In this document: piece after piece, positions 8,795 to 16,568 of the stretch
Layout of the letters: every line of letters begins with the position of its first letter
Position numbering within the stretch: position 1 is the first letter of the stretch
Origin: Pseudomonas fluorescens
GTDB lineage: Bacteria > Pseudomonadota > Gammaproteobacteria > Pseudomonadales > Pseudomonadaceae
DNA: 64,000 nt
Reading direction: 5' to 3'
NCBI RefSeq assembly: GCF_040448305.1
Contig: NZ_CP148752.1
Location: 6,204,501 to 6,268,500, forward strand
The notes under the pieces: model-generated
What the model was told of the DNA's origin: nothing
What the model saw: only the letters and a program-made list of their open reading frames with translations
Databases searched by the model: none
Translations under genes and position numbers: made by a program

Positions 8795-9706
8795 ATGTTT
8801 GTCCAGATTCTAGGTTCCGCTGCTGGCGGCGGCTTCCCCCAGTGGAACTGCAACTGCGTGAACTGCGCGGGCTTTCGCAACGGCAGCCTGCGGGCCAAGG
8901 CGCGGACGCAATCGTCCATCGCGATTTCCGATGACGGCGTGAACTGGGTGCTGTGCAACACCTCCCCGGACATTCGCGCCCAACTCCAGAGCTTCGCCCC
9001 GATGCAACCGGGCCGCGCCCTGCGCGATACCGGGATCGGCGCGATCATCCTGATGGACAGCCAGATCGACCACACCAACGGCCTGCTCATGCTGCGCGAA
9101 GGGTGCCCGCATCAGGTCTGGTGCACCGACATGGTCCACGAAGACCTGAGCAGCGGTTTTCCGCTGTTCACCATGCTCAAGCACTGGAATGGCGGGCTGA
9201 CCTGGAATCAGATCGAGCTCGACCAGAGCTTCAGCGTACCGGCATGCCCGAACCTGCGCTTCACCCCGCTGCCTTTGCGCAGTGCCGCGCCGCCCTACTC
9301 CCCGCACCGCTTCGACCCGCATCCGGGCGACAACATCGGCCTGATCGTCGAAGACCTCAACACCGGCGGCAAACTGTTCTACGCACCGGGCCTGGGCAAG
9401 GTGGATGCAGCGCTGCTGGAGATCATGGCCGGCAGCGATTGCCTGCTGGTGGATGGAACCTTGTGGGATGACGATGAAATGCAGCGTCGCGGCGTGGGTA
9501 CCCGCACCGGTCGCGAGATGGGACACCTGGCGCAGAACGGCCCCGGTGGGATGCTTGAAGTGCTGGAACAACTGCCCACGCAGCGCAAGGTGCTTATCCA
9601 CATCAACAATACTAACCCGATTCTTGATGAAGATTCGCCGGAGCGCGCAGAGCTGGATCGGCGCGAGGTTGAAGTGGCGTATGACGGCATGAGTATTGTT
9701 TTATAA
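8795..9706 (+). CDS. pqqB: PQQ biosynthesis protein PqqB
   Basis: 303-residue metallo-beta-lactamase-fold protein. It acts in the oxidative steps of PQQ maturation as a proposed iron hydroxylase; this role comes from family knowledge. The N-terminus MFVQILGSAAGGGFPQWNCN with the following CVNC is the recognisable PqqB signature. The His/Asp positions are altered from classical beta-lactamases (SQIDHTNGLL), as in other PqqB proteins. GGAG precedes the ATG at good spacing. It follows the pqqA terminator, and a REP pair separates it from pqqC. Confidence 0.95.
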   Translation: MFVQILGSAAGGGFPQWNCNCVNCAGFRNGSLRAKARTQSSIAISDDGVNWVLCNTSPDIRAQLQSFAPMQPGRALRDTGIGAIILMDSQIDHTNGLLMLREGCPHQVWCTDMVHEDLSSGFPLFTMLKHWNGGLTWNQIELDQSFSVPACPNLRFTPLPLRSAAPPYSPHRFDPHPGDNIGLIVEDLNTGGKLFYAPGLGKVDAALLEIMAGSDCLLVDGTLWDDDEMQRRGVGTRTGREMGHLAQNGPGGMLEVLEQLPTQRKVLIHINNTNPILDEDSPERAELDRREVEVAYDGMSIVL

Positions 9707-9730
9707 GTAGCCGAGACCGCTGCGCGGTCT

Positions 9731-9794
9731 ATCGCGAGCAGGCTCGCTCCCACAGGGGTATGCGATCAACTGTGGGAGCGAGCCTGCTCGCGAT
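9731..9794. repeat. REP pair (inverted) inside the pqq cluster
   Basis: ATCGCGAGCAGGCTCGCTCC-CACAG at 9731-9755 and its inverted copy at 9770-9794, separated by 14 bases. It would fold into a long cloverleaf in RNA between pqqB and pqqC. Confidence 0.92.
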
Positions 9795-9845
9795 GAGGCC
9801 AGCTCAGGCACTGAAGAATCCACCGGTCCTACCCGGAGAACCGCA

Positions 9846-10598
9846 ATGACCGATACCCCAATGTCCCCCGCCGAATTCGAAGCCGCCCTGCGCGCCAAGG
9901 GCGCCTATTACCACATCCATCACCCCTACCACGTGGCGATGTACGAAGGCCGGGCCACCCGCGAGCAGATCCAGGGCTGGGTCGCCAACCGTTTCTACTA
10001 TCAGGTGAACATCCCCCTGAAGGACGCGGCGATCCTCGCTAACTGCCCTGACCGCGAGATCCGCCGCGAGTGGATTCAGCGCCTGCTCGACCACGACGGC
10101 GCGCCCGGTGAAGACGGCGGCATCGAAGCCTGGCTGCGTCTGGGCCAGGCCGTGGGCCTCGACCCCGACCAACTGAGTTCCCAGGAGCTGGTGCTCCCCG
10201 GCGTACGCTTCGCCGTGGACGCCTATGTCAATTTCGCCCGCCGCGCCAGTTGGCAAGAAGCAGCGAGCAGCTCGCTGACCGAACTGTTCGCCCCGCAGAT
10301 CCATCAATCGCGCCTGGACAGCTGGCCCCAGCATTACCCTTGGATCGACCCGGCCGGCTACGAGTATTTCCGCACGCGCCTGGGCCAGGCACGGCGTGAT
10401 GTCGAGCATGGCCTGGCGATCACGCTGCAGCACTACACCACCCGTGAAGGCCAGGAGCGCATGCTGGAAATTCTCCAGTTCAAACTGGACATTCTTTGGA
10501 GCATGCTCGATGCCATGAGCATGGCCTACGAACTGAAACGCCCGCCGTATCACAGCGTGACCGGGGAACGGGTCTGGCACAAAGGAATCACCTTATGA
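9846..10598 (+). CDS. pqqC: Pyrroloquinoline-quinone synthase PqqC
   Basis: Cofactor-less oxidase that performs the last step, ring closure and eight-electron oxidation of the precursor AHQQ to PQQ. 250 residues, the family length, of the all-helical TenA/PqqC fold. Characteristic stretches are HHPYHVAMYEGRATREQIQG near residue 23 and NRFYYQVNIPLKDAAILANC near residue 47. Its last four bases overlap pqqD (ATGA), so pqqC, pqqD and pqqE are translationally linked. GGAG lies near the start. Confidence 0.96.
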   Translation: MTDTPMSPAEFEAALRAKGAYYHIHHPYHVAMYEGRATREQIQGWVANRFYYQVNIPLKDAAILANCPDREIRREWIQRLLDHDGAPGEDGGIEAWLRLGQAVGLDPDQLSSQELVLPGVRFAVDAYVNFARRASWQEAASSSLTELFAPQIHQSRLDSWPQHYPWIDPAGYEYFRTRLGQARRDVEHGLAITLQHYTTREGQERMLEILQFKLDILWSMLDAMSMAYELKRPPYHSVTGERVWHKGITL

Positions 10599-10870
10599 GT
10601 TTCGATCGCAGCAAGACCCCGACCTGGCGTCCTGGCTACCGCTTCCAGTACGAACCGGCGCAAAAAGGCCATGTGCTGCTGTACCCGGAAGGCATGATCA
10701 AGCTCAATGAAAGCGCCGCGTTGATTGGTGGCTTGATTGATGGCGAGCGAGACGTGGCTGCCATCATCGCCGAACTCGATCAGCAGTTCCCCGGCGTGCC
10801 CGAGCTCGGTGACGACATCGAGCAATTCATGGAGGTTGCCCGTGCGCAGCACTGGATCGAACTTGCCTGA
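10595..10870 (+). CDS. pqqD: PQQ peptide chaperone PqqD
   Basis: 91-residue RiPP recognition protein that binds PqqA and presents it to the radical enzyme PqqE. The sequence MSFDRSKTPTWRPGYRFQYE, then LLYPEGMIKLNESAALIGG, is standard for the family. The ATG at 10595 overlaps the pqqC stop by four bases and is chosen over in-frame upstream codons for that reason. The 3' end overlaps pqqE by 29 bases. Confidence 0.95.
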   Translation: MSFDRSKTPTWRPGYRFQYEPAQKGHVLLYPEGMIKLNESAALIGGLIDGERDVAAIIAELDQQFPGVPELGDDIEQFMEVARAQHWIELA

Positions 10871-12014
10871 TTCATCGGTGCAAGTACCGCCCAAACCCGA
10901 GATCGGCCTGCCGCTGTGGCTGCTCGCCGAGCTGACCTATCGCTGCCCGCTGCAATGCCCGTACTGCTCCAATCCGCTGGATTTCGCCGAGCAAGGCAAA
11001 GAGCTGAGCACCGAGCAGTGGATCAAGGTGTTTCGCGAAGCGCGGGAAATGGGTGCCGCGCAACTGGGCTTTTCCGGTGGCGAACCGCTAGTGCGCCAGG
11101 ACCTCGCCGAGCTGATTGCCGAGGCCCGCAAACTGGGTTTCTACACCAACCTGATCACCTCCGGCATCGGCCTCACCGAGCAGAAAATCAGCGACTTCAA
11201 AAAGGCCGGTCTCGATCACATCCAGATCAGTTTCCAGGCCAGCGACGAGCAGGTGAACAACCTGCTGGCCGGTTCGAAAAAGGCCTTCGCACAGAAACTG
11301 GAAATGGCCCGGGCGGTGAAGGCCCACGGTTATCCGATGGTGCTGAACTTCGTCACCCATCGGCACAATATCGACCAGATCGACCGCATCATCGAGCTGT
11401 GCATCGCCCTGGAGGCGGACTTCGTCGAACTCGCCACGTGCCAGTTCTACGGCTGGGCGCAACTCAATCGCGTTGGGCTTTTGCCGACCAAAGAGCAACT
11501 GGTGCGCGCCGAACGCATAACCAACGAATACCGCGCCAAACTGGAAGCCGAAGGGCATCCGTGCAAGCTGATTTTCGTCACGCCGGACTATTACGAAGAA
11601 CGCCCGAAAGCCTGCATGAACGGCTGGGGCAGTATTTTTCTGACGGTCACGCCGGACGGAACCGCACTGCCTTGTCACGGTGCCCGACAGATGCCGGTGC
11701 AGTTTCCCAACGTGCGCGACCACAGCATGCAGCACATCTGGTACGACTCGTTCGGCTTCAACCGCTTTCGCGGTTACGACTGGATGCCCGAGCCGTGCCG
11801 TTCCTGTGACGAGAAAGAAAAAGACTTCGGCGGCTGCCGCTGCCAGGCGTTCATGCTCACCGGTGATGCCAGCAACGCCGACCCGGTGTGCAGCAAGTCG
11901 CCACAACACAGCGTGATCCTCAAGGCCCGCGAAGAAGCCGAGCACGCCACCCAGACTATCGACCAACTGGCCTTTCGCAATGAACGAAACTCACGCCTCA
12001 TCGCCAAAAGCTGA
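10842..12014 (+). CDS. pqqE: PqqA radical SAM cross-linking enzyme PqqE
   Basis: Uses S-adenosylmethionine radical chemistry to join Glu and Tyr of PqqA. 390 residues from GTG 10842. The radical SAM cluster CPLQCPYC gives Cys35, Cys39 and Cys42, and a C-terminal SPASM region (CMNGWG, LPCHGA, CRSC, GGCRC, VCSKS) binds auxiliary clusters. The start is a GTG within pqqD, backed by GGAGG six bases upstream; the first ATG codons in frame lie far upstream in pqqD and have no such support. It overlaps the following peptidase gene by 35 bases. Confidence 0.94.
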   Translation: MRSTGSNLPDSSVQVPPKPEIGLPLWLLAELTYRCPLQCPYCSNPLDFAEQGKELSTEQWIKVFREAREMGAAQLGFSGGEPLVRQDLAELIAEARKLGFYTNLITSGIGLTEQKISDFKKAGLDHIQISFQASDEQVNNLLAGSKKAFAQKLEMARAVKAHGYPMVLNFVTHRHNIDQIDRIIELCIALEADFVELATCQFYGWAQLNRVGLLPTKEQLVRAERITNEYRAKLEAEGHPCKLIFVTPDYYEERPKACMNGWGSIFLTVTPDGTALPCHGARQMPVQFPNVRDHSMQHIWYDSFGFNRFRGYDWMPEPCRSCDEKEKDFGGCRCQAFMLTGDASNADPVCSKSPQHSVILKAREEAEHATQTIDQLAFRNERNSRLIAKS

Positions 12015-13806
12015 ACCATTCAGTGCTGCCAAAGCCGTGGCCGCCGGTATCGACTTTGCCGAATTGCAGGTCGGTCCTCAGGGCCTGTTCTGGAACGAGT
12101 ACCGCCCCGAAGACGCCGCATGCCGGATCTGGCATTGGCGCGACGGTGCAGCGAAATGCCTGACGCCACCGGGGTTCAGCGTGCGCAGTCGGGTGTACGA
12201 ATATGGCGGCGGCGCGTTTTGTCTGACGGATGACGGCATCGTTTTCGTCAACGAGGCAGACCAGCAGTTGTATCGGCAATCACTGCAAGGCGAAGCGCCC
12301 GAAAGGCTGACGTCCGGGGCGTGCCGTTATGGCGATCTGCAGTTCGCCAACGGGCAAGTGCTGGCGGTCGAGGAGCATCGCGATCAACACCGACTGGTGG
12401 CAATCGATCTGTTGGATGGCGCATGTCACCTGCTGGCCGAGGGTGCCGATTTCTACGCGGCACCGACGCTGAGCCCTGATGCCCGGCGCCTGGCCTGGAT
12501 CGAGTGGAGTCGCCCGGATCAGCCATGGACAGCGACCCGCTTGATGGTTGCCGAACGCCTCGCCAGCGGTGGCTTTGCCAACGCTCGTTGTGTGGCGGGC
12601 GACGGCGTTCAAGAGTCTGTGCAGCAACCGCGGTTTGATGCCGGCGGTCGCTTGTATTGCCTGACGGATCGCGCCGGTTACTGGCAGCCATGGAAAGAAT
12701 CTGAAAAAGGCCTGAGTCCATTGCCAAGTGCCAGCGCCGACCATGGCCCCGCGCCCTGGCAACTCGGCGGCAGCACGTGGTTGCCGCTGAGCGACGACAG
12801 TTATCTGGCCAGTTGGACCGAGGGCGGGTTTGGCCGATTGGGCATGTGCGGCAATTCCAGCGCCGACTTCACTGGCGACTACAGCCGCTTTCGCCATCTG
12901 GCCGTGGATGAGCAGTTCATCTATTGCATCGCCGCGTCGCCCGTCAGTTCAACCGCCGTGATCGCTGTCGATCGCCTTTCTCGACAAGTAAAAGTGCTGG
13001 CCGGCGGGGTTGCCCCCTTGGCCGCCGAACAGATCAGCCGCCCGCAAACCTTGCGCTACCCAAGTGGCTCAGGCGAAGCACACGGCTTCTTCTACCCGGC
13101 GATGACCGGCGCGGCGAAACCGCCATTGGTAGTGTTCATCCATGGTGGCCCGACCTCGGCGTGTTACCCGATGCTCGATCCGCGCATCCAGTACTGGTCA
13201 CAGCGGGGCTTCGCCGTGGCCGACCTCAACTATCGCGGCAGCAGCGGTTATGGCCGAGCCTATCGCCAGGCACTGCATTTGAGTTGGGGAGATGTGGATG
13301 TCGAAGACGCTTGCGCGGTGGTCAGCCATCTCGCCGAGCGTGGCTTGATCGATGGCGACAAAGCGTTCATTCGAGGTGGCAGTGCCGGCGGCTACACCAC
13401 TCTCTGCGCCTTGGCCTTTCACAACGTGTTCCGCGCCGGCGCCAGTCTGTATGGGGTCAGCGACCCGGTGGCGCTGGGGCGCGCGACCCACAAATTCGAA
13501 AGCGACTATCTGGATTGGCTGATCGGTGATCCGCAACTGGATGCCGAACGCTACGCCGCACGCACGCCGCTGCTGCATGCCGGCAACATCCGCGTGCCGA
13601 TGATCTTCTTTCAAGGAGAACTGGATGCCGTGGTCGTCCCGCAGCAGACCCGCGACATGGTCACGGCGCTGCAAGACAACGGCATCCTGGTCGAAGCGCA
13701 TTACTACGCGGACGAACGCCACGGCTTTCGCAAGGCCGGTAATCAGGCCCATGCGCTGGAGCAGGAGTGGTTGTTTTATCGGCGGGTGATGGATTCAGTG
13801 GACTGA
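11980..13806 (+). CDS. pqqM: S9 family (prolyl oligopeptidase-type) peptidase, PqqM-like
   Basis: 608 residues: an N-terminal beta-propeller (about 1-350) and a C-terminal alpha/beta hydrolase domain. The nucleophile motif RGGSAGGY puts Ser at about 467, with the Asp in GELDAVVVP near 548 and the His in DERHGFRKAG near 580. No signal peptide, so it is cytoplasmic. It overlaps pqqE by 35 bases and is plainly part of the operon; peptidases at this place are named PqqM (or PqqH) in some pseudomonads. Trimming of the modified PqqA peptide is an inference from location; a specific role is not shown by sequence. Confidence 0.85.
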   Translation: MNETHASSPKAEPFSAAKAVAAGIDFAELQVGPQGLFWNEYRPEDAACRIWHWRDGAAKCLTPPGFSVRSRVYEYGGGAFCLTDDGIVFVNEADQQLYRQSLQGEAPERLTSGACRYGDLQFANGQVLAVEEHRDQHRLVAIDLLDGACHLLAEGADFYAAPTLSPDARRLAWIEWSRPDQPWTATRLMVAERLASGGFANARCVAGDGVQESVQQPRFDAGGRLYCLTDRAGYWQPWKESEKGLSPLPSASADHGPAPWQLGGSTWLPLSDDSYLASWTEGGFGRLGMCGNSSADFTGDYSRFRHLAVDEQFIYCIAASPVSSTAVIAVDRLSRQVKVLAGGVAPLAAEQISRPQTLRYPSGSGEAHGFFYPAMTGAAKPPLVVFIHGGPTSACYPMLDPRIQYWSQRGFAVADLNYRGSSGYGRAYRQALHLSWGDVDVEDACAVVSHLAERGLIDGDKAFIRGGSAGGYTTLCALAFHNVFRAGASLYGVSDPVALGRATHKFESDYLDWLIGDPQLDAERYAARTPLLHAGNIRVPMIFFQGELDAVVVPQQTRDMVTALQDNGILVEAHYYADERHGFRKAGNQAHALEQEWLFYRRVMDSVD

Positions 13807-13839
13807 AGCCTGCGTTCATTGCCGAAACGGTGGCGCCGT

Positions 13840-13928
13840 CTTCGCGGGCAAGTCGGATCGCCGCATCGCCGCTCCCACAGGTTCTGCGGCGTGCACAAAT
13901 CCTGTGGGAGCGAGCCTGCTCGCGAAGG
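13840..13928. repeat. REP pair, one arm of the extended variant
   Basis: CTTCGCGGGCAAGTCGGATC begins a long variant arm that ends in CCGCTCCCACAG (to 13880). An ordinary inverted copy, CTGTGGGAGCGAGCCTGCTC-GCGAAG, lies at about 13901-13926. The same long variant recurs near 50118-50156. Confidence 0.85.
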
Positions 13929-13951
13929 CGGCCTGACTGCCGACGCTCAGC

Positions 13952-14110
13952 TCAGCGCTTGGCGATGATGTACACCGCATGCACGATCCCGGGAATGTAA
14001 CCGCACAACGTCAGCAGAATGTTCAGCCAGAACGCCCCGCCGAATCCTACTTGCAGAAACACACCCAGTGGCGGCAACAGGATGGCGATGATGATGCGAA
14101 TAAAGTCCAT
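13952..14110 (-). CDS. Pmp3/YqaE family small membrane protein
   Basis: 52 residues with two hydrophobic segments, starting MDFIRIIIAILLPPLGVFLQ and containing GGAFWLNILLTLCGYIPG then VHAVYIIAKR, the classic proteolipid PMP3 pattern. Members of this family sit in the inner membrane and affect membrane potential and salt or stress tolerance. AGGAG lies eight bases before the ATG at 14110. It is a single-gene unit flanked by a REP pair on its 3' side. Confidence 0.9.
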   Translation of the reverse strand: MDFIRIIIAILLPPLGVFLQVGFGGAFWLNILLTLCGYIPGIVHAVYIIAKR

Positions 14111-14193
14111 GGGACAGCTCCTGATTGGGGTGGACTCGTTCGAGCCCTACAGTTAATCGACCTGTGCCGTTTGTCAGGGTTCAGCCCGACTCC

Positions 14194-14514
14194 TCAGGCC
14201 AGTATCTCCAGACCGTGTTTGCGCACGATACTCAGCAACTTCAGCGCCATGCCACTGGGGTGCTTATCCCCTGCTTCCCATTGCTTGACTGTGGAAGCAC
14301 TGGTGTTCAGGTAGCGCGCAAACACCGGTTGGCTGACATTGTTGCGCTCACGCAATGCCTTGATCTCTTGCGCGGGAATTGCATCCGGTACCGTTGCAAG
14401 ACAAGACTCATCGAACTCACGCATGGTCGCCTTGCTGATTGCACCGATGGCGTACAAGGCACTGGCCGATTCGTGGATCGATTCCGATAGCTCACTTTTG
14501 AATTTTTTACTCAT
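14194..14514 (-). CDS. Antitoxin, XRE/HigA-like helix-turn-helix (NadS type)
   Basis: 106 residues from the ATG at 14514. The C-terminal half holds a lambda-repressor-type helix-turn-helix (about 55-100, SQPVFARYLNTSASTVKQWE then GDKHPSG). The N-terminal half would contact the toxin. The start overlaps the toxin stop by eight bases (ATGAGTAA), so the pair is translationally coupled. Order is toxin first, then antitoxin, as in HigBA and NadS systems. It probably represses the operon through the palindrome at 14883-14899. Confidence 0.85.
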   Translation of the reverse strand: MSKKFKSELSESIHESASALYAIGAISKATMREFDESCLATVPDAIPAQEIKALRERNNVSQPVFARYLNTSASTVKQWEAGDKHPSGMALKLLSIVRKHGLEILA

Positions 14515-14863
14515 TTGGTATCTCCACAAACTCCTTTGCATCCAGCAAGCGCTGAATTTCCATTTCGGTCAGTCCACCATATGTCTTGGCCAACTCTCGC
14601 AAGTCGAGCAAATGTCTGGGACTGATATTGCTCTGATCTTTCTTTGCGTACAGGAACTGATAGACCCAATGAGCACCGCCCTTCGCCAGGATAATCGAGC
14701 GATGGCGGTTGGCATTCAAACGCTTCTTCCAGACCCCGCCGCCCAAATTGTCAGCCTGACCATTGAGCATTTCGGTGAATGCCTCCCGGAGCTCATCATC
14801 ACCGATCCAGGCCTTGGCAGCCTGTATTGCGAAGCGCTTTGTCTTGAACAGCCTTGGTGACAT
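14507..14863 (-). CDS. RelE/HigB-type toxin
   Basis: 118 residues of the RelE-like family that pairs with NadS-type antitoxins (PF06296-type). Visible family features are the N-terminal FKTKRFAIQAAKAWIGDDEL, the basic core GGGVWKKRLNANRHRSIILA and KGGAHWVYQFLYAKKD. Such toxins cut mRNA at the ribosome. Three ATGs are possible; the one at 14863 has GGAAGG at seven bases and is preferred over 14869, which sits too close to it. A perfect palindrome covers the region just upstream. Confidence 0.85.
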   Translation of the reverse strand: MSPRLFKTKRFAIQAAKAWIGDDELREAFTEMLNGQADNLGGGVWKKRLNANRHRSIILAKGGAHWVYQFLYAKKDQSNISPRHLLDLRELAKTYGGLTEMEIQRLLDAKEFVEIPNE

Positions 14864-14882
14864 CGGCATCCCTTCCATAAAC

Positions 14883-14899
14883 ATACCACTTAGTGGTAT
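14883..14899. promoter_or_regulatory. Palindromic operator of the toxin-antitoxin operon
   Basis: ATACCACT-T-AGTGGTAT, 8-base perfect arms around one base, begins 19 bases upstream of the toxin start. Position and symmetry are typical of autoregulated toxin-antitoxin promoters. Confidence 0.75.
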
Positions 14900-15024
14900 A
14901 GAAATCAAAACCAACGCGACAGCAACACCGTTTCGCTGGCACCGGCAGTCCCTGCCGATTCACGCTAGAAAGCCATTGATGTGCCAACCGCTCAAGCCGA
15001 GATTGCCTTTGGAAAAACCCGGCC

Positions 15025-15060
15025 ACAAAAAAACACCCCACGCCAAAAGTGTCGGGCGTG
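15025..15060 (-). terminator. Terminator after the aminotransferase gene
   Basis: Read on the minus strand, CACGCC...GGCGTG forms the stem and is followed by GGGTG and seven Ts. It lies 54 bases past the aminotransferase stop. Confidence 0.75.
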
Positions 15061-15113
15061 AGGCGTGCGTATTACCGCGAGACGGTTCTGGAATGTGTGC
15101 AGGGCGCGTCTGA

Positions 15114-16397
15114 TCAGACGGCAATCCCTTTGCGGCACTGCAATTGCGCGGTGCGTACTCGGGAGAAGGCCCGCGTCAGGCGCAGGAGCATTTCATCGAT
15201 GTTGGCGTTGCTGACATTAAGCGCAGGGGTAAAGCGCAGGCAGTCGGGTTGCGGGGCATTGAGCAGCAAGCCTTCGTACAGCGCAGCCTTGACCACCGCG
15301 TCAGCGGAGTCGTCCGACAGCGTCAGCCCCCAAAGCAGCCCTTGTCCGCGCAACTCGCCGTGACCGTAACGATGGGCCAGACGCGCCAATCCTTCACGCA
15401 GGTGCTGACCGGTTTCTGCGACGTGTTTGAGGAACCCCTTGTCCTGCACGGTATCGAGCACCGAAAGTCCGGCAGCGGTCATCAACGCATTACCGTGATG
15501 AGTGCCTGTCACCTCGCCAATGTCGAAACAGCAAGCCTTGCCCCGCGCCAGCAGCGCGGCCAATGGCACACCGCCGCCCAAGCCTTTGCCGAGCACGACG
15601 ATATCCGCCCTGACGCCGCAGGACTGTTCAGCGAGCAGGGTGCCACAACGGCCGATGCCGGTTTGCACTTCGTCAAGGATCAGCAAAATGCCGAGTTCAC
15701 GGCACAAGCGTTCGACGCCCTTGAGGTAGTGCGCGGTGGCCGGGATCACGCCGGCTTCGCTCTGGATCGGCTCGAGCATGATCGCTACGGTCCGCTCATC
15801 CACGGCCGTATGCAACGCAGGCAGGTCATTGAACGGGACACGACTGAAGCCTGGCAATTGCGGCTCGAATCGGTTGATCAATGTCGAACTGTCCGACGCC
15901 GAAATCGTCGCCAGGCTCCGGCCGTGGCAACCGTTGTTGGCCACTATGATTCGCGACGCACCGCCGCGATGCTGTTGACCCCATTTGCGCGCCAGTTTGA
16001 TCGCCGCCTCGCAGGCTTCGCTGCCGGTATTGAGCAGGTAGGCCTGATCACTGCCGGTGCTGGCACACAGATGTTCGGCGAGGCTGAGCATGCCGCGGTT
16101 ATGCAGGTCGAAGCCCGGATTGATCAGCGACTGAGCCTGGGCTGTGATTGCATTGACCAGTACCGAAGGGCTATGACCAAGGCTATTGGCCCCGCCGCCT
16201 TGGGAAAAGTCCAGATACGCACGGTCATCGCTGTCCCACAACCATGAACCCTGGCCACGCACAAACACCTGTTTCGGCCGTTCGACACTGGGCATCAAGT
16301 ACTCGCTGGAAAGGTTAACGCCTTGGGATGGCCGGGAGGCGTCCATGACCAGATCGTCAAGACTGGGAGGACTGCGGCGTAGACTGAACAGATTCAT
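15114..16397 (-). CDS. Class III PLP aminotransferase (acetylornithine aminotransferase-like)
   Basis: 427 residues from the ATG at 16397 (in-frame upstream codons lack support; AAGGG precedes this one). PLP enzyme of the ArgD/class III group: Lys271 in VLGKGLGGGVPLA forms the Schiff base, Asp242 (LILDEVQTGIGR) binds the pyridine nitrogen, and TGSEACEAAIKLAR at 124-137 binds the phosphate. The family uses ornithine, lysine, putrescine or related amines, and the substrate cannot be told from the sequence. It is divergent from a LysR regulator. From memory it corresponds to the second, non-arginine-operon ArgD of P. putida. Confidence 0.88.
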   Translation of the reverse strand: MNLFSLRRSPPSLDDLVMDASRPSQGVNLSSEYLMPSVERPKQVFVRGQGSWLWDSDDRAYLDFSQGGGANSLGHSPSVLVNAITAQAQSLINPGFDLHNRGMLSLAEHLCASTGSDQAYLLNTGSEACEAAIKLARKWGQQHRGGASRIIVANNGCHGRSLATISASDSSTLINRFEPQLPGFSRVPFNDLPALHTAVDERTVAIMLEPIQSEAGVIPATAHYLKGVERLCRELGILLILDEVQTGIGRCGTLLAEQSCGVRADIVVLGKGLGGGVPLAALLARGKACCFDIGEVTGTHHGNALMTAAGLSVLDTVQDKGFLKHVAETGQHLREGLARLAHRYGHGELRGQGLLWGLTLSDDSADAVVKAALYEGLLLNAPQPDCLRFTPALNVSNANIDEMLLRLTRAFSRVRTAQLQCRKGIAV

Positions 16398-16553
16398 CTG
16401 AAAAAAACCCTTTTGAGGTTTTTTGCCTTGCCTATGTAAATACCATCGAAGCAAAGGGTATTCATCGCGCTCTGTGGCCCTGTAAGCCCTGTGAATGCGG
16501 TTAGACTAGGCTCAGGCGAGGCGTTCAGCCATTTCGTTTTCCCAGCATTTTCG

Positions 16554-16568
16554 ATAAGTAACACTTAT
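16554..16568. promoter_or_regulatory. Palindrome overlapping the LysR gene start
   Basis: ATAAGT-AAC-ACTTAT is a perfect palindrome whose right arm contains the first two bases of the ATG at 16567. It could be an autoregulatory operator or an RNA hairpin limiting translation. Confidence 0.4.
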
